Of a DNA stretch of 44,914 nucleotides, positions 8,762-16,484 are shown one piece after another (positions within the stretch are counted from its first letter, which is position 1; the number at the start of each line of letters is the position of its first letter). The translations under genes and the position numbers were made by a program. The stretch comes from Candidatus Magasanikiibacteriota bacterium (GTDB taxonomy: Bacteria > Patescibacteriota > Patescibacteriia > Magasanikbacterales > UBA922). Under the pieces are notes generated by a model. That model had not been told where the DNA came from. It did no database searches and saw nothing but the letters and a program-made list of their open reading frames with translations. Location: assembly GCA_016182415.1 (NCBI GenBank), contig JACPGR010000097.1:1-44914 (forward strand), in the 5' to 3' direction.

Positions 8762-9298
8762 TTATCTATCATATACAATACCCAATTCATTTTGTATTTT
8801 TGTAATAATTTTATTCTTCAGGTCTTGTCCTAATTTTACAGATCTCCATGTTATAGGCTCTCCAAAACTAGGATCTTCAAACAATATACCTTCAAATTCT
8901 TTACTTGTGGAATACCTAGTCGTGAGATGCCAATGAACATGAGGATTTGATTTTCCATTTTTAAATGGAGGATCTGGATTTTCTGTTCGATACGCCCAAT
9001 TTCTATCACATGACAAATTGATCAATGTCGCACCAAATGTGTGTTCCAAAGTGGGCTCGAGAATTGTTATAACCTGAAAAAACTCACTAAATTCTTCTGG
9101 AGTCAACTCAGACAATTTTCCTACATGTCGTCGAGCAGTGATCAAACAACTACCAAGACCCGACTGGTCAGGATGAAGGACTACTTTCCAAAAGTCCGTA
9201 AAAAAAATTAAGTCAGAATCATTATTTGGTAGTGTGCAAGAAATACAATCTGTATTATAATTTGCGATTGGTTTTTGTTGATATGCGTGTAATAACAT
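8762..9298 (-). CDS. HIT-like nucleotide hydrolase/transferase
   Basis: 178 residues. The histidine triad reads H120-V-H122-W-H124 (HVHWHL), the catalytic loop of nucleoside-monophosphate-releasing HIT enzymes. Upstream are a Cys pair region (CISC, residues 18-21), as in some zinc-binding HIT proteins, and the strand LGSCLITARRHVGKLSELTPEEF, which matches the family's substrate-side helix. Likely substrates are dinucleoside polyphosphates or adenylylated compounds. The ATG at 9298 directly follows the B-type repeat element. It appears co-transcribed with NADAR 8 bases downstream. Confidence 0.82.
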   Translation of the reverse strand: MLLHAYQQKPIANYNTDCISCTLPNNDSDLIFFTDFWKVVLHPDQSGLGSCLITARRHVGKLSELTPEEFSEFFQVITILEPTLEHTFGATLINLSCDRNWAYRTENPDPPFKNGKSNPHVHWHLTTRYSTSKEFEGILFEDPSFGEPITWRSVKLGQDLKNKIITKIQNELGIVYDR

Positions 9299-9327
9299 AT
9301 TTAAAAAATTTATTATTATTCACCCGC

Positions 9328-9439
9328 TGAAACACCCCCCTACCCCCTCGAGGGGGGATATCCACGTCGTACTTACATAACATGAAGACATCGTTCACCG
9401 TTTTTTCCCTCCTCTGAGGAGGGCGAGGGAGGTGTTTCA
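9328..9439. repeat. Palindromic repeat element, family B (complete)
   Basis: The outer inverted repeat is TGAAACACC at 9328-9336 and GGTGTTTCA at 9431-9439. Inside are the perfect 14-base palindrome CCCCCTCGAGGGGG at 9343-9356 and the hairpin CCCTCCTC/GAGGAGGG at 9407-9423, giving a two-armed multi-branch fold. A half copy lies at 12462-12493. It occupies the spacer between secA and the HIT gene. Confidence 0.82.
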
Positions 9440-9470
9440 CTCGTCGTTTTACAAATAAACCAACTTCTGT

Positions 9471-9495
9471 CAGGACTAAAGTCCTGAGTTACATA
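9471..9495. repeat. Short hairpin element ending in GAGTTACATA (family D)
   Basis: CAGGACT at 9471-9477 pairs with AGTCCTG at 9480-9486 across two A residues, followed by GAGTTACATA. The same GAGTTACATA end closes the longer element at 16362-16481, so both probably belong to one family. Confidence 0.6.
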
Positions 9496-9556
9496 TAGTA
9501 TCATCAACCACCAATCTTTATTCTCAATCTTAATTCTTCAATCTTAATTCTTAATT

Positions 9557-12445
9557 TTACACCCCATGACACCTCTTAAACTTCTTTCCTGAACCGCAAT
9601 AACACGGATCATTTCTCCCAATTTTATGTCCTGAATCATCCCGAACTTTTCCTTCGACAATTCCTGCCTGTGCATTACTTGTTTTTTGTGCACCACTCAA
9701 TGTAAGCGTATCATCGGCCATGATGCTTGGCGCGAGTTGCAAACCAATATTTATTTTGAAAATTGTGTAGGCAACTTCTTTTTGAATATCTAAGAGTAAC
9801 TGATTGAAAAGTTGAAAACTCTCATGTTTATACTCGATTAATGGATCTCGCTGGCCATAGCCGCGGAGTCCAATACTTGCGCGAAGATAATCTATGGCAA
9901 CCAAATAATCAACCCACAAATTATCGATTGTGCGAAGCAACACACTTTTTTGAATTTCTATGGGGATTCTTTTTTTGTCTTCTTCGGTCTCGACTTGAGA
10001 TTTGATTCCGTCCATCATGCGCGCATATTCATGCCGCGCTTTGGCAATAAGAAAATTCACGAGTGCATCACGTCGCTCTATCTCATCTCGATTATTATCT
10101 CGAGTACCCAAATCAAAAATTTCTTTTTTATCTTCCGGACTCAGTGGAAATATCGTTTTCATGGTTTCATAAATTTCTTCAATGTTCCACTGTGTATCAT
10201 CGTCCGTATTAGTATGAAAAGACACGACAAATTCTATTTCACTTTCTATCATTTCCATGACCACATCATGCAAAGACAAAAATTTTTCTTCTGCTACCGG
10301 TACCTCATCCGATTCATCCAAAGCGTCAACCTCAGTATCGGTACGTACCACTTCGAGATCTATCACCTCGACTAGATGCGTATGTCCATTTTCCAGTTCT
10401 TTTTTGGTCAAATCCAAAATCGCGCGTCGTTTTTTGTAAATCACACTGCGTTGCTTATTCAAGACATCATCATATTCAAGCAAATGTTTTCGTGTATCAA
10501 AATGATGCGACTCAACTTTCTTTTGCGCGCTTTCAAGCATTTTGGTGATAAACTTTTGCTCAATTGGCATGTCTTCCGGCACATTGAATCTCGTCATTAC
10601 ATTTTTGAGTCTGTCTCCGGCAAAAATACGCATAAGATCATCCTCAGTCGAGACAAAAAATTGTGTTTCTCCTGGATCTCCCTGACGCGCGCTTCGACCA
10701 CGAAGCTGATTGTCGATGCGACGAGATTCATGACGCTCCGTACCAAGCACAAAGAGCCCTCCTGCTTCACGAACTTTCTGTTCATCTTCCGGTTCAATAG
10801 GCGTACCACCAAGTTTGATATCCACACCACGACCTGCCATATTGGTTGCCAAAGTTACCGCACCAGACTTACCTGCCTGTGCAATAATTTCACCTTCACG
10901 TTCATGATTTTTTGCATTCAAAATTTCGTGTCTGATTCCCTTGATGGTAAGGTATTCGCTCAACTCTTCATTTTTTTCAACTGAAATAGTACCAATAAGC
11001 ACCGGCTGCCCTTTTGCGTGACATTCTTTCACTTTTTCAATAATCGCGTTGTTTTTCCCTGTTTCATTTTTATAAATTCTATCAGATCGATCAAGACGAA
11101 TATCCACTCTATTTGTCGGTACGACGACTACTTCAAGTCTATAAATTTTGTAAAATTCTTCTTCTTCAGTTTTTGCCGTACCCGTCATTCCGGAAAGTTT
11201 GTCATACATGCGGAATAAATTTTGAAATGTAATTGTCGCAAGTGTTCGACTTTCACGCTGAATTTTGACATTTTCTTTTGCTTCGATTGCTTGATGCAAA
11301 CCTTCGGAATATCGTCTGCCCGGCATTTTTCGTCCGGTAAATTCGTCAATAATAATGACTTCTCCATTCTCAACAATATAATCTTTATCACACTTAAAAA
11401 GCACTTCTGCTTTGAGTGCTTGTTCGATATGATGAATAAGCCTGATACCGCCTTCAACATAGAGATTCTCAACATGAAGCCATTGTTCAAATTTTGCAAT
11501 CCCCGTGTCAGTCAAAGTTGCACTACGAAGTTTTTCATCAACATTATAATCTTCATTGACTAAGAGCAACTTCACCCATTGTGCAAATTGATAATATTGC
11601 TCAGTCGCTTCTTCTGCCGGGGCTGAAATAATAAGCGGGGTTCTAGCCTCATCAATCAAAATAGAATCGATTTCATCCACAATTGCATAGTGCATTTCAT
11701 TCCCCGGTCGCATTACCATCTCATCAATGCTCTGCACCATGTTGTCGCGCAAATAATCAAACCCAAATTCATTATTAGTTCCGTATGTAATATCACATCG
11801 ATACGCTTCTTGTCTCGATGCAGTCCGCAAATATTCATCTTCTACTTTGAAACTTCCCTTCTCATCCCGTTCAATATCAACTTCAGATCCTTCGGTCTTA
11901 TCAAGGTCTTCCAGCTTCTCGCTTCCAGCTTCTCGCTTCCCCGCTGTATCATCATACACAAATGTAACACGCTGATTCTGAATAATCCCCACACTCATGC
12001 CAAGATATGCATAAATTTGTCCCATCCACACTGCATCTCGCTTTGCCAAATAATCATTGACGGTAACAATATGTACCCCTTTTCCTTCGAGTGCATTTAG
12101 ATATGTCGGAAGTGTTGCCACAAGTGTCTTTCCTTCTCCTGTTCGCATCTCAGCAATTTTTCCTCGGTGAAGTGCGATACCTCCAATCATCTGTACATCA
12201 TAATGACGCATGCCGGTAACACGCTTCGATACTTCTCGCACTATAGCAAACGCTTCAGGCAACAACTCATCAAGCGTTTCACCATCTGTCAAACGTTTTT
12301 TGAATTCAGGAGTTTTTGCCTTAAGTTCTTCAGTACTTAATTTTTCAAAAGTCTCTTCAAAACTATTGATTTGTTCGACAAGAGGTGTAATTGTTTTTAG
12401 GATTTTTTTGTTTTGGTCTCCGAATAATTTCTCCAAAAAATGCAT
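9557..12445 (-). CDS. secA: Preprotein translocase ATPase SecA
   Basis: Motor ATPase that pushes unfolded preproteins through SecYEG. The 962-residue product has Walker A GEGKT at residues 103-107, the DEID box at 257-260 (IVDEIDSILIDEARTP), the preprotein cross-linking region, the NBD2 motifs TNMAGRGVDIKLGG and RGRSARQGDPGETQFFVS, and a C-terminal SEC-C zinc motif CYCGSGKKFKRCH. Residues 164-213, just before YGTNNEFGFDYLRDNM, hold an acidic Lys/Glu-rich insertion, encoded partly by a 14-base tandem duplication (CCAGCTTCTCGCTT, about 11911-11938). Insertions at this place in NBD1 occur in other SecA proteins, so function is probably kept. The gene is flanked by palindromic elements of family B on both sides. 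Confidence 0.97.
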   Translation of the reverse strand: MHFLEKLFGDQNKKILKTITPLVEQINSFEETFEKLSTEELKAKTPEFKKRLTDGETLDELLPEAFAIVREVSKRVTGMRHYDVQMIGGIALHRGKIAEMRTGEGKTLVATLPTYLNALEGKGVHIVTVNDYLAKRDAVWMGQIYAYLGMSVGIIQNQRVTFVYDDTAGKREAGSEKLEDLDKTEGSEVDIERDEKGSFKVEDEYLRTASRQEAYRCDITYGTNNEFGFDYLRDNMVQSIDEMVMRPGNEMHYAIVDEIDSILIDEARTPLIISAPAEEATEQYYQFAQWVKLLLVNEDYNVDEKLRSATLTDTGIAKFEQWLHVENLYVEGGIRLIHHIEQALKAEVLFKCDKDYIVENGEVIIIDEFTGRKMPGRRYSEGLHQAIEAKENVKIQRESRTLATITFQNLFRMYDKLSGMTGTAKTEEEEFYKIYRLEVVVVPTNRVDIRLDRSDRIYKNETGKNNAIIEKVKECHAKGQPVLIGTISVEKNEELSEYLTIKGIRHEILNAKNHEREGEIIAQAGKSGAVTLATNMAGRGVDIKLGGTPIEPEDEQKVREAGGLFVLGTERHESRRIDNQLRGRSARQGDPGETQFFVSTEDDLMRIFAGDRLKNVMTRFNVPEDMPIEQKFITKMLESAQKKVESHHFDTRKHLLEYDDVLNKQRSVIYKKRRAILDLTKKELENGHTHLVEVIDLEVVRTDTEVDALDESDEVPVAEEKFLSLHDVVMEMIESEIEFVVSFHTNTDDDTQWNIEEIYETMKTIFPLSPEDKKEIFDLGTRDNNRDEIERRDALVNFLIAKARHEYARMMDGIKSQVETEEDKKRIPIEIQKSVLLRTIDNLWVDYLVAIDYLRASIGLRGYGQRDPLIEYKHESFQLFNQLLLDIQKEVAYTIFKINIGLQLAPSIMADDTLTLSGAQKTSNAQAGIVEGKVRDDSGHKIGRNDPCYCGSGKKFKRCHGV

Positions 12446-12461
12446 ACTAAACAGATATAAT

Positions 12462-12493
12462 CCCCCCTCGAGGGGGGGCAGGGGGGTGTTTCA
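12462..12493. repeat. Palindromic repeat element, family B (half copy)
   Basis: CCCCCCTCGAGGGGGG (12462-12477) is followed by GGTGTTTCA (12485-12493), identical to one arm and outer end of the element at 9328-9439. It lies immediately upstream of secA, so secA is bracketed by related palindromes. Confidence 0.75.
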
Positions 12494-12626
12494 ACGAATG
12501 CAAACATCTCCCATCTTCCCTAAATTAAGAGAATAATTAATTAAAAAAGCTTTTATTTTTTCAATAAATAGCTCAGGAAGTATAGCACTTGGGGAGGAGT
12601 TTGTCTAGATAAATAAAATACCACGC

Positions 12627-12655
12627 TTGACAAATACAAATGTATGTAGTATACT
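12627..12655 (+). promoter_or_regulatory. Sigma-70-type promoter of the toxin-antitoxin operon
   Basis: TTGACA at 12627-12632, a 17-base spacer and TATACT at 12650-12655 form a near-consensus promoter. The expected start point is about 12662, giving a leader of about 25 bases before the antitoxin ATG at 12687. The -10 box lies inside the operator palindrome. Confidence 0.85.
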
Positions 12656-12664
12656 ACATACATT
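12639..12664. promoter_or_regulatory. Perfect 26-bp operator palindrome over the -10 box
   Basis: Every base from 12639 to 12664 is mirrored; each half-site is AATGTATGTAGTA and the axis lies between 12651 and 12652. It covers the TATACT box of the promoter, the classic position for repression by an antitoxin dimer or toxin-antitoxin complex. Binding is inferred from position and symmetry. Confidence 0.85.
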
Positions 12665-12686
12665 ATTACTTAGTAAATACTATACT

Positions 12687-12974
12687 ATGGATACTAATAA
12701 ATTAGAATTACTCAAAACCGAACAGGTAGTGTCAATACGAGATATACAAAAAAATCCTTCCAAAATGCTACGTGGCATTACACGAGTCATGAGAGGAAGC
12801 ACTACCCATGGTTTCTTTTTTTCGACTGACGAACTGGAGGAATTACTTGAAGATATTGAAATGGCACGCAGTAATAAAATACATAAGAGAGCACAGGTGC
12901 TTGAACAAGGATTAAAAAAAAATAATTTGAGCACTTACACTATTGATCAGGCAATGAAAATGTATGAAAGTTAA
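12687..12974 (+). CDS. Phd/YefM-like antitoxin
   Basis: 95 residues from the ATG at 12687 (MDTNKLELLK); an in-frame start at 12627 would overlap the promoter and is rejected. VSIRDIQKNPSKMLRGITRVM resembles the DNA-binding front half of Phd/YefM antitoxins, and FFFSTDELEELLEDIEMA resembles their 'Leu-Glu' helix; the C-terminal 35 residues are charged and probably wrap the toxin. It overlaps the toxin gene by 11 bases and is preceded by a strong promoter with an operator palindrome, consistent with autorepression. Confidence 0.78.
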   Translation: MDTNKLELLKTEQVVSIRDIQKNPSKMLRGITRVMRGSTTHGFFFSTDELEELLEDIEMARSNKIHKRAQVLEQGLKKNNLSTYTIDQAMKMYES

Positions 12975-13218
12975 GATGAGCTTGACAACAGATGCCCTCA
13001 AAGATCTTAAAAAAATAGATACTCTTCAAGGACGCAAAATTTTGTCCAAACTTGCATGGTTTGAAAAACAAGAAGACACTCTCTCGTATGCCAAGTGGCT
13101 GTATGGAAAAGACAAACAAGTCCGTTTTCGTATCGGTGTCTATAGAGCTATAGGAATTGTGAAAGAAGACACTGTATATATTATCGCAGTAGGACATCGC
13201 AAAGATATATACAAATAG
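12964..13218 (+). CDS. RelE/ParE-family toxin
   Basis: 84 residues with the small RelE/ParE fold pattern: LTTDALKDLKKIDTLQGRKILSKLAWFE (two helices), then RFRIGVYRAIGIVKEDTVYIIAVGHRKDIYK, where the RxRIGxYR strand and the C-terminal GHRKDIY match the family core and tail. RelE members cleave mRNA on the ribosome and ParE members poison gyrase; the GHRKDIY ending is typical of the RelE-like branch, but I cannot settle the target. The start lies inside the end of the antitoxin gene, so translation is probably coupled. Confidence 0.85.
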   Translation: MKVKMSLTTDALKDLKKIDTLQGRKILSKLAWFEKQEDTLSYAKWLYGKDKQVRFRIGVYRAIGIVKEDTVYIIAVGHRKDIYK

Positions 13219-13236
13219 ATTTCATTCATTCTAAAT

Positions 13237-13262
13237 AAAAAAAGAGTTACGTTTGTAACTCT
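13237..13262 (-). terminator. Intrinsic terminator of the hicB transcript
   Basis: AGAGTTAC at 13243-13250 pairs with GTAACTCT at 13255-13262; read on the minus strand, the hairpin is followed by a run of T (plus-strand A at 13237-13243). It lies 20 bases past the hicB stop. Confidence 0.8.
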
Positions 13263-13281
13263 ATAATACTCATGCTAAAAA

Positions 13282-13464
13282 TCAGTCCATGTACACCCCA
13301 ATCGCTTCTTTAATACGATCCTCTGCTTCTTCTATTGCTTCTTCTATTGTTTTTCCCTGCGTATGACAACCAGGCAAAGCTGGAACCTTGGCTACATACA
13401 AACCATCTTCATCTTGCTCATACAAAACTTGAAAATTATAATTGTGGGCTATTTTATTTTTCAT
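13282..13464 (-). CDS. HicB-like antitoxin domain protein, solitary
   Basis: 60 residues from the ATG at 13464 (MKNKIAHNYNFQVLYEQDEDG). The HicB/UPF0150 signature is clear: VLYEQDEDGLYVAKVPALPGCHTQGKTIEEAIEEAEDRIKEAI. It lacks the C-terminal DNA-binding domain of full HicB antitoxins, and no HicA-type toxin (about 60 residues with a catalytic His) is visible on either side. It may be an orphan regulator, or an antitoxin acting against a toxin elsewhere. A terminator follows, so it is a single-gene unit. Confidence 0.85.
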   Translation of the reverse strand: MKNKIAHNYNFQVLYEQDEDGLYVAKVPALPGCHTQGKTIEEAIEEAEDRIKEAIGVYMD

Positions 13465-13504
13465 ATGCACATACTGTAGCACAAAAACCTTAGAAAAGTC
13501 AAAC

Positions 13505-13533
13505 AAAAAACCATCTTTTAGAATGGTTTTTTT
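13505..13533 (-). terminator. Bidirectional intrinsic terminator after hpf
   Basis: AAAAAACCAT (13505-13514) and ATGGTTTTTTT (13523-13533) form a stem with T runs on both strands. It is 32 bases past the stop of the ribosome hibernation factor gene on the minus strand. Confidence 0.8.
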
Positions 13534-13564
13534 GAAAATTACAAATTATGAAAATTCGTAAATT

Positions 13565-13909
13565 TTACATCACATACCCTTTCTGCGCCCGCAATACATC
13601 TTTATCTTTATCCCGCATCTTACCTTTTAATTTATCAAATTCCACTTTGAGATGATCTTTTACTTTATCCACTGCCTTATACAAATCCTCTGCTTCTTTT
13701 TTCAAATTTATATTTTTCCCGGGGACACTGATATTGAACTCTGCAAAAAATACTTTACCTTTATTATGATGCTCGGACTCTTTACCGATAATAACATCAA
13801 TACCTTGAATATTATCAAAATATGTGCGCAAATCATTTGTTTTTTCTTCTACATGCTTTTTGATCGCGTCGGTAAGTTCTATTCCAGTTGCTTTGATGTT
13901 GATTTGCAT
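13565..13909 (-). CDS. hpf: Ribosome hibernation promoting factor (short HPF/RaiA type)
   Basis: 114 residues with the beta-alpha-beta-beta-beta-alpha pattern of the sigma-54 modulation/S30AE domain: MQINIKATGIELTDAIKKHVEEKTNDLRTYFD, then IDVIIGKESEHHNKGKVFFAEFNISVPGKNINLKKEAEDLYKAVDKVKDHLKVEFDKLKGKMRDK. It binds the small ribosomal subunit and stops translation in starved cells. It lacks the extra C-terminal dimerisation domain of long HPF, so it is the short form. It is a single gene with its own terminator. Confidence 0.92.
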   Translation of the reverse strand: MQINIKATGIELTDAIKKHVEEKTNDLRTYFDNIQGIDVIIGKESEHHNKGKVFFAEFNISVPGKNINLKKEAEDLYKAVDKVKDHLKVEFDKLKGKMRDKDKDVLRAQKGYVM

Positions 13910-13959
13910 AGAATTTGGATTAAGAATAAATTTTCATTAAACCATATGGAAAGTAAATA

Positions 13960-14026
13960 GTAATTGGTAAATGGTAATTATCCACTTACACAAACTACTA
14001 ATTTCCAATTGCTAGTTACCAATTAC
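13960..14026. repeat. Inverted repeat between hpf and murB
   Basis: GTAATTGGTAA at 13960-13970 is mirrored by TTACCAATTAC at 14016-14026, 45 bases apart, just past the murB stop at 14031. The loop contains further related pieces (AATTGG/CCAATT). It could fold at the 3' end of the murB transcript. Confidence 0.6.
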
Positions 14027-14030
14027 TTAC

Positions 14031-14981
14031 TTATATAATCTGTACTTCCTCATACAGCTCTATCCCATATCTAGTATACACCTTTTCTTTGACTTTCTCA
14101 ACCAAATCACACACATCTTGTGCACGTGCACCACCCATATTCATCATAAAATTTCCATGCACTTCACTTACTTTGGCTTTACCTTGCTCAGCACCTTTCA
14201 TACCCACCTGATCCACCAGCCATCCTGCAGGAATTTTTCCTTTTTCAATATATTCTTGCGGAATTTTTTCCAAAATTTTTGCGTCTAGTGTTTTACATGG
14301 AACATTTTTGAACACACACCCGGCAGTAAATCCTTTTGGCTGAGTCTTATTGCGATGATCAATATATTCAAATGCTTTTTTTTGTAAATCAATGTTAGTC
14401 CCCTGTTCGAGTTTCAACCACACGCGCAAGATGACATCAGTATTATGTTTGAAAATACTATCGCGATATCCAAATTCGCATTCTGCATTTGATAATTCAA
14501 GAATTTCTCCATCTCGATATACCTCACATTTGAGCAAATTATCTTTCATCTCCCCACTTGGTATCCCCGCATTCCCCCGCACCGCCCCACCAATCGTTCC
14601 CGGAACTCCCACACCCCACTCAAACCCCGTGAGCCCTGCTTTTATCGTTTCTTGGGCAGTAGCAACCGTACTACAACCAGCAGAAATTTCAACTAAAGAA
14701 TTTTGAATTTTGTTCCGATTAAATCGGGATGAATTTTGAATTTTGACGACGACTCCCCTATAACCTTCATCTCGCATTAAGGTATTACTCCCTCCCCCAA
14801 GGAGAATATAATCCTCCCCTTCTCCATCCAAAAATTTCAACAATTCTACAAGCTTATCAGTATCATCCACAATTACAAAATACTTTGCCGGTCCGCCAAT
14901 TTTAAAAGTCGTGTGTTTTGACATCGGCTCGTCGAGTTTGACTTTGCCGAATTTTTTTAAAGTTTGATATAGTTCGTTCAT
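14031..14981 (-). CDS. murB: UDP-N-acetylenolpyruvoylglucosamine reductase MurB
   Basis: FAD enzyme that reduces UDP-GlcNAc-enolpyruvate to UDP-MurNAc in peptidoglycan precursor synthesis. The 316-residue product has the FAD-binding loop LGGGSNTLMRDEGYRG near residues 61-76, GVPGTIGGAVRGNAG near 123-137, GYRDSIFK, GCVFKN (active-site region) and the C-terminal EVHGNFMMNMGGA that carries the proton-donor Glu. The ATG at 14981 is followed by LYQTLKKFGKVKLDEPMSKHTTFKIGG, a normal MurB N-terminus. No mur neighbours are adjacent; MraY and a MurC/Mpl-like ligase lie 3-5 kb away on the other strand. Confidence 0.95.
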   Translation of the reverse strand: MNELYQTLKKFGKVKLDEPMSKHTTFKIGGPAKYFVIVDDTDKLVELLKFLDGEGEDYILLGGGSNTLMRDEGYRGVVVKIQNSSRFNRNKIQNSLVEISAGCSTVATAQETIKAGLTGFEWGVGVPGTIGGAVRGNAGIPSGEMKDNLLKCEVYRDGEILELSNAECEFGYRDSIFKHNTDVILRVWLKLEQGTNIDLQKKAFEYIDHRNKTQPKGFTAGCVFKNVPCKTLDAKILEKIPQEYIEKGKIPAGWLVDQVGMKGAEQGKAKVSEVHGNFMMNMGGARAQDVCDLVEKVKEKVYTRYGIELYEEVQII

Positions 14982-14991
14982 ATTCGTAGTA

Positions 14992-15069
14992 ATCCCCCCT
15001 TGAGGCTTCGAGTCGTGAGCTCAGCCGAACGGAGGGTAGGGAGGGTAGGGAGGGTAGGGAGATGTTTCA
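14992..15069. repeat. GC-rich repeat with six G-runs (possible G-quadruplex)
   Basis: Six GGG runs between 15034 and 15059, spaced by TA or A in the pattern GGGTAGGGA repeated three times, can form a G-quadruplex on the plus strand. The left part (CCCCCCTTGAGG) and right end (GATGTTTCA) recall the family B outer parts. The segment around 15005-15033 (reverse complement of CCGTTCGGCTGAGCTCACGA) recurs in the family A element at 24156-24175. It is the spacer between the divergent murB and ATP-grasp genes. Confidence 0.7.
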
Positions 15070-15131
15070 CCGTCAGATCACAAAGTTTCAATCTTGCTTT
15101 TAGAGCAAAAAACCGCTATACTCACCCCCAT

Positions 15132-16403
15132 ATGAATAGACTCACCCAAGCCCTCACAACCACCCCCATCGTCTACATCACCCGCGATATCGAGCGGGCT
15201 ATTGGGATTGACCTTGATACTCAAGGCTACTATATTATCTCAAATAAGACAAGCTTTGCCAAGCGACTTGCAGAACATACAAAAAATATTTTATTGATTG
15301 ATTCGGCTCGACAGCTGGACACATGGGAATTATTACAGCATGAGGAAACAAAAAAATTCATTGCAAAAATAGAAAATCCTCACATGTTGGTATTCAAAAA
15401 TACTGAACAAATTGAACGGATTTGTGTTGAAAATAAGTGGAAACTACTCAACCCGTCTGCCAAGCTCGCAAATCGAGTCGAAGAAAAAATTTCTCAAGTC
15501 GAGTGGCTAGGGAGTCTAGCAAGATATCTACCGCCCCACAAAATTCAACTTTGCAAAGATATTCAACCACAAAAGCCTTTCAGACCTTTCCAGCTTTTCA
15601 AGCCTTTTCAGCCTTTCATCCTCCAATTCAATCGCGCACATACCGGAACTGGCACAATGCTAATTGAAAATAATTTGCAACTTAAAGAAATCCAACAAAA
15701 ATTTCCACATCGCGACGTCCGCATTACAAACTATATTTCCGGACCAATGTTTACAAATAACAATATCGTTACTAAAAATAATATATTGATTGGCAATATC
15801 AATTATCAAATCACCGGCCTTACCCCATTTACACAAAATAAATTTGCAACAATTGGAAATGACTGGGGTGTGGTAAAAAAATTGTTAAATGAAACACAAA
15901 TTGCAGAGTATCATAAAATTGTTACCGACATTGGAAATAAATTACGAGATGATGGATGGAAAGGGCTTTTTGGAGTTGATGTAATTGTCGATGAAAAAAC
16001 CGGAAAATTATTTTTGATAGAAGTCAATGCACGACAACCTGCGAGTACGACGTGTGAAAGCATACTACAACAAAAAAATACTGCCACTGAAAAATTAACA
16101 ACTTTTCAAGCGCACTTGTTGAGTTTGCTTGATATGGAAGTCGAAAATGATTTGATTCAAATTGATGATAGTGCGCAAATTATTTTACGAAATAGTAAAA
16201 ACCAAAATTTTGATGTAGAAAAAATTAAGTCTGAATTGAAAAAAGAAGATTTTGAAATAATACGATACGATAACACAAAAGTTGGATCAGATTTACTAAG
16301 AATTCAAAGCAAATCTTCTTTGATGCACAGTCATAATAAATTTAATGATCTAGGAAAAAGTGTAACTCAAAGCTTCTTTCGACCTGAGCTCACTTCGTGG
16401 TGA
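15132..16403 (+). CDS. ATP-grasp domain protein
   Basis: 423 residues from the ATG at 15132 (MNRLTQALTTTPIVYITRD); the frame extends 44 codons upstream but only through the GC-rich repeat, so the internal start is preferred. ATP-grasp features: a probable lid around residues 210-270 and the metal-binding end KGLFGVDVIVDEKTGKLFLIEVNARQPAS at about 275-302, where the E-x-N-x-R triad is intact. These enzymes join a carboxylate to an amine or thiol with ATP; the substrate is unknown. The N-terminal 100 residues are a Rossmann-like pre-domain. The last 12 or so residues (TQSFFRPELTSW) and the stop are read from a palindromic element starting at 16362, so the original C-terminus has been altered. 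The NlpC/P60 gene follows on the same strand. Confidence 0.8.
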   Translation: MNRLTQALTTTPIVYITRDIERAIGIDLDTQGYYIISNKTSFAKRLAEHTKNILLIDSARQLDTWELLQHEETKKFIAKIENPHMLVFKNTEQIERICVENKWKLLNPSAKLANRVEEKISQVEWLGSLARYLPPHKIQLCKDIQPQKPFRPFQLFKPFQPFILQFNRAHTGTGTMLIENNLQLKEIQQKFPHRDVRITNYISGPMFTNNNIVTKNNILIGNINYQITGLTPFTQNKFATIGNDWGVVKKLLNETQIAEYHKIVTDIGNKLRDDGWKGLFGVDVIVDEKTGKLFLIEVNARQPASTTCESILQQKNTATEKLTTFQAHLLSLLDMEVENDLIQIDDSAQIILRNSKNQNFDVEKIKSELKKEDFEIIRYDNTKVGSDLLRIQSKSSLMHSHNKFNDLGKSVTQSFFRPELTSW

Positions 16404-16481
16404 CTCAGTGGAACCAAGACGAAGGTTAGCTTTGACGGCCACTCATAGAAAAAAGCAGTCAAAGCTGAAGCTTTGAGTTAC
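16362..16481. repeat. Palindromic element at the end of the ATP-grasp gene (family D)
   Basis: The ends are a perfect 15-base inverted repeat: GTAACTCAAAGCTTC at 16362-16376 and GAAGCTTTGAGTTAC at 16467-16481. Nested inside are AGCTTTGAC (16428-16436) with GTCAAAGCT (16458-16466) and CTTCGT (16394-16399) with ACGAAG (16419-16424), so the 120 bases fold as a multi-branched structure. The left arm is translated as the C-terminus of the ATP-grasp protein; the right arm ends four bases before the start codon of the peptidase gene. Confidence 0.85.
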
Positions 16482-16484
16482 ATA

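Noticed and set aside
10376-10984. Plus-strand open frame of 202 codons opposite secA
   Set aside because: Complementary to a highly conserved part of secA and with shadow-like composition.
12627-12686. Extended antitoxin start at 12627
   Set aside because: This would place the start codon in the promoter -35 box; the ATG at 12687 is consistent with the predicted transcript start.
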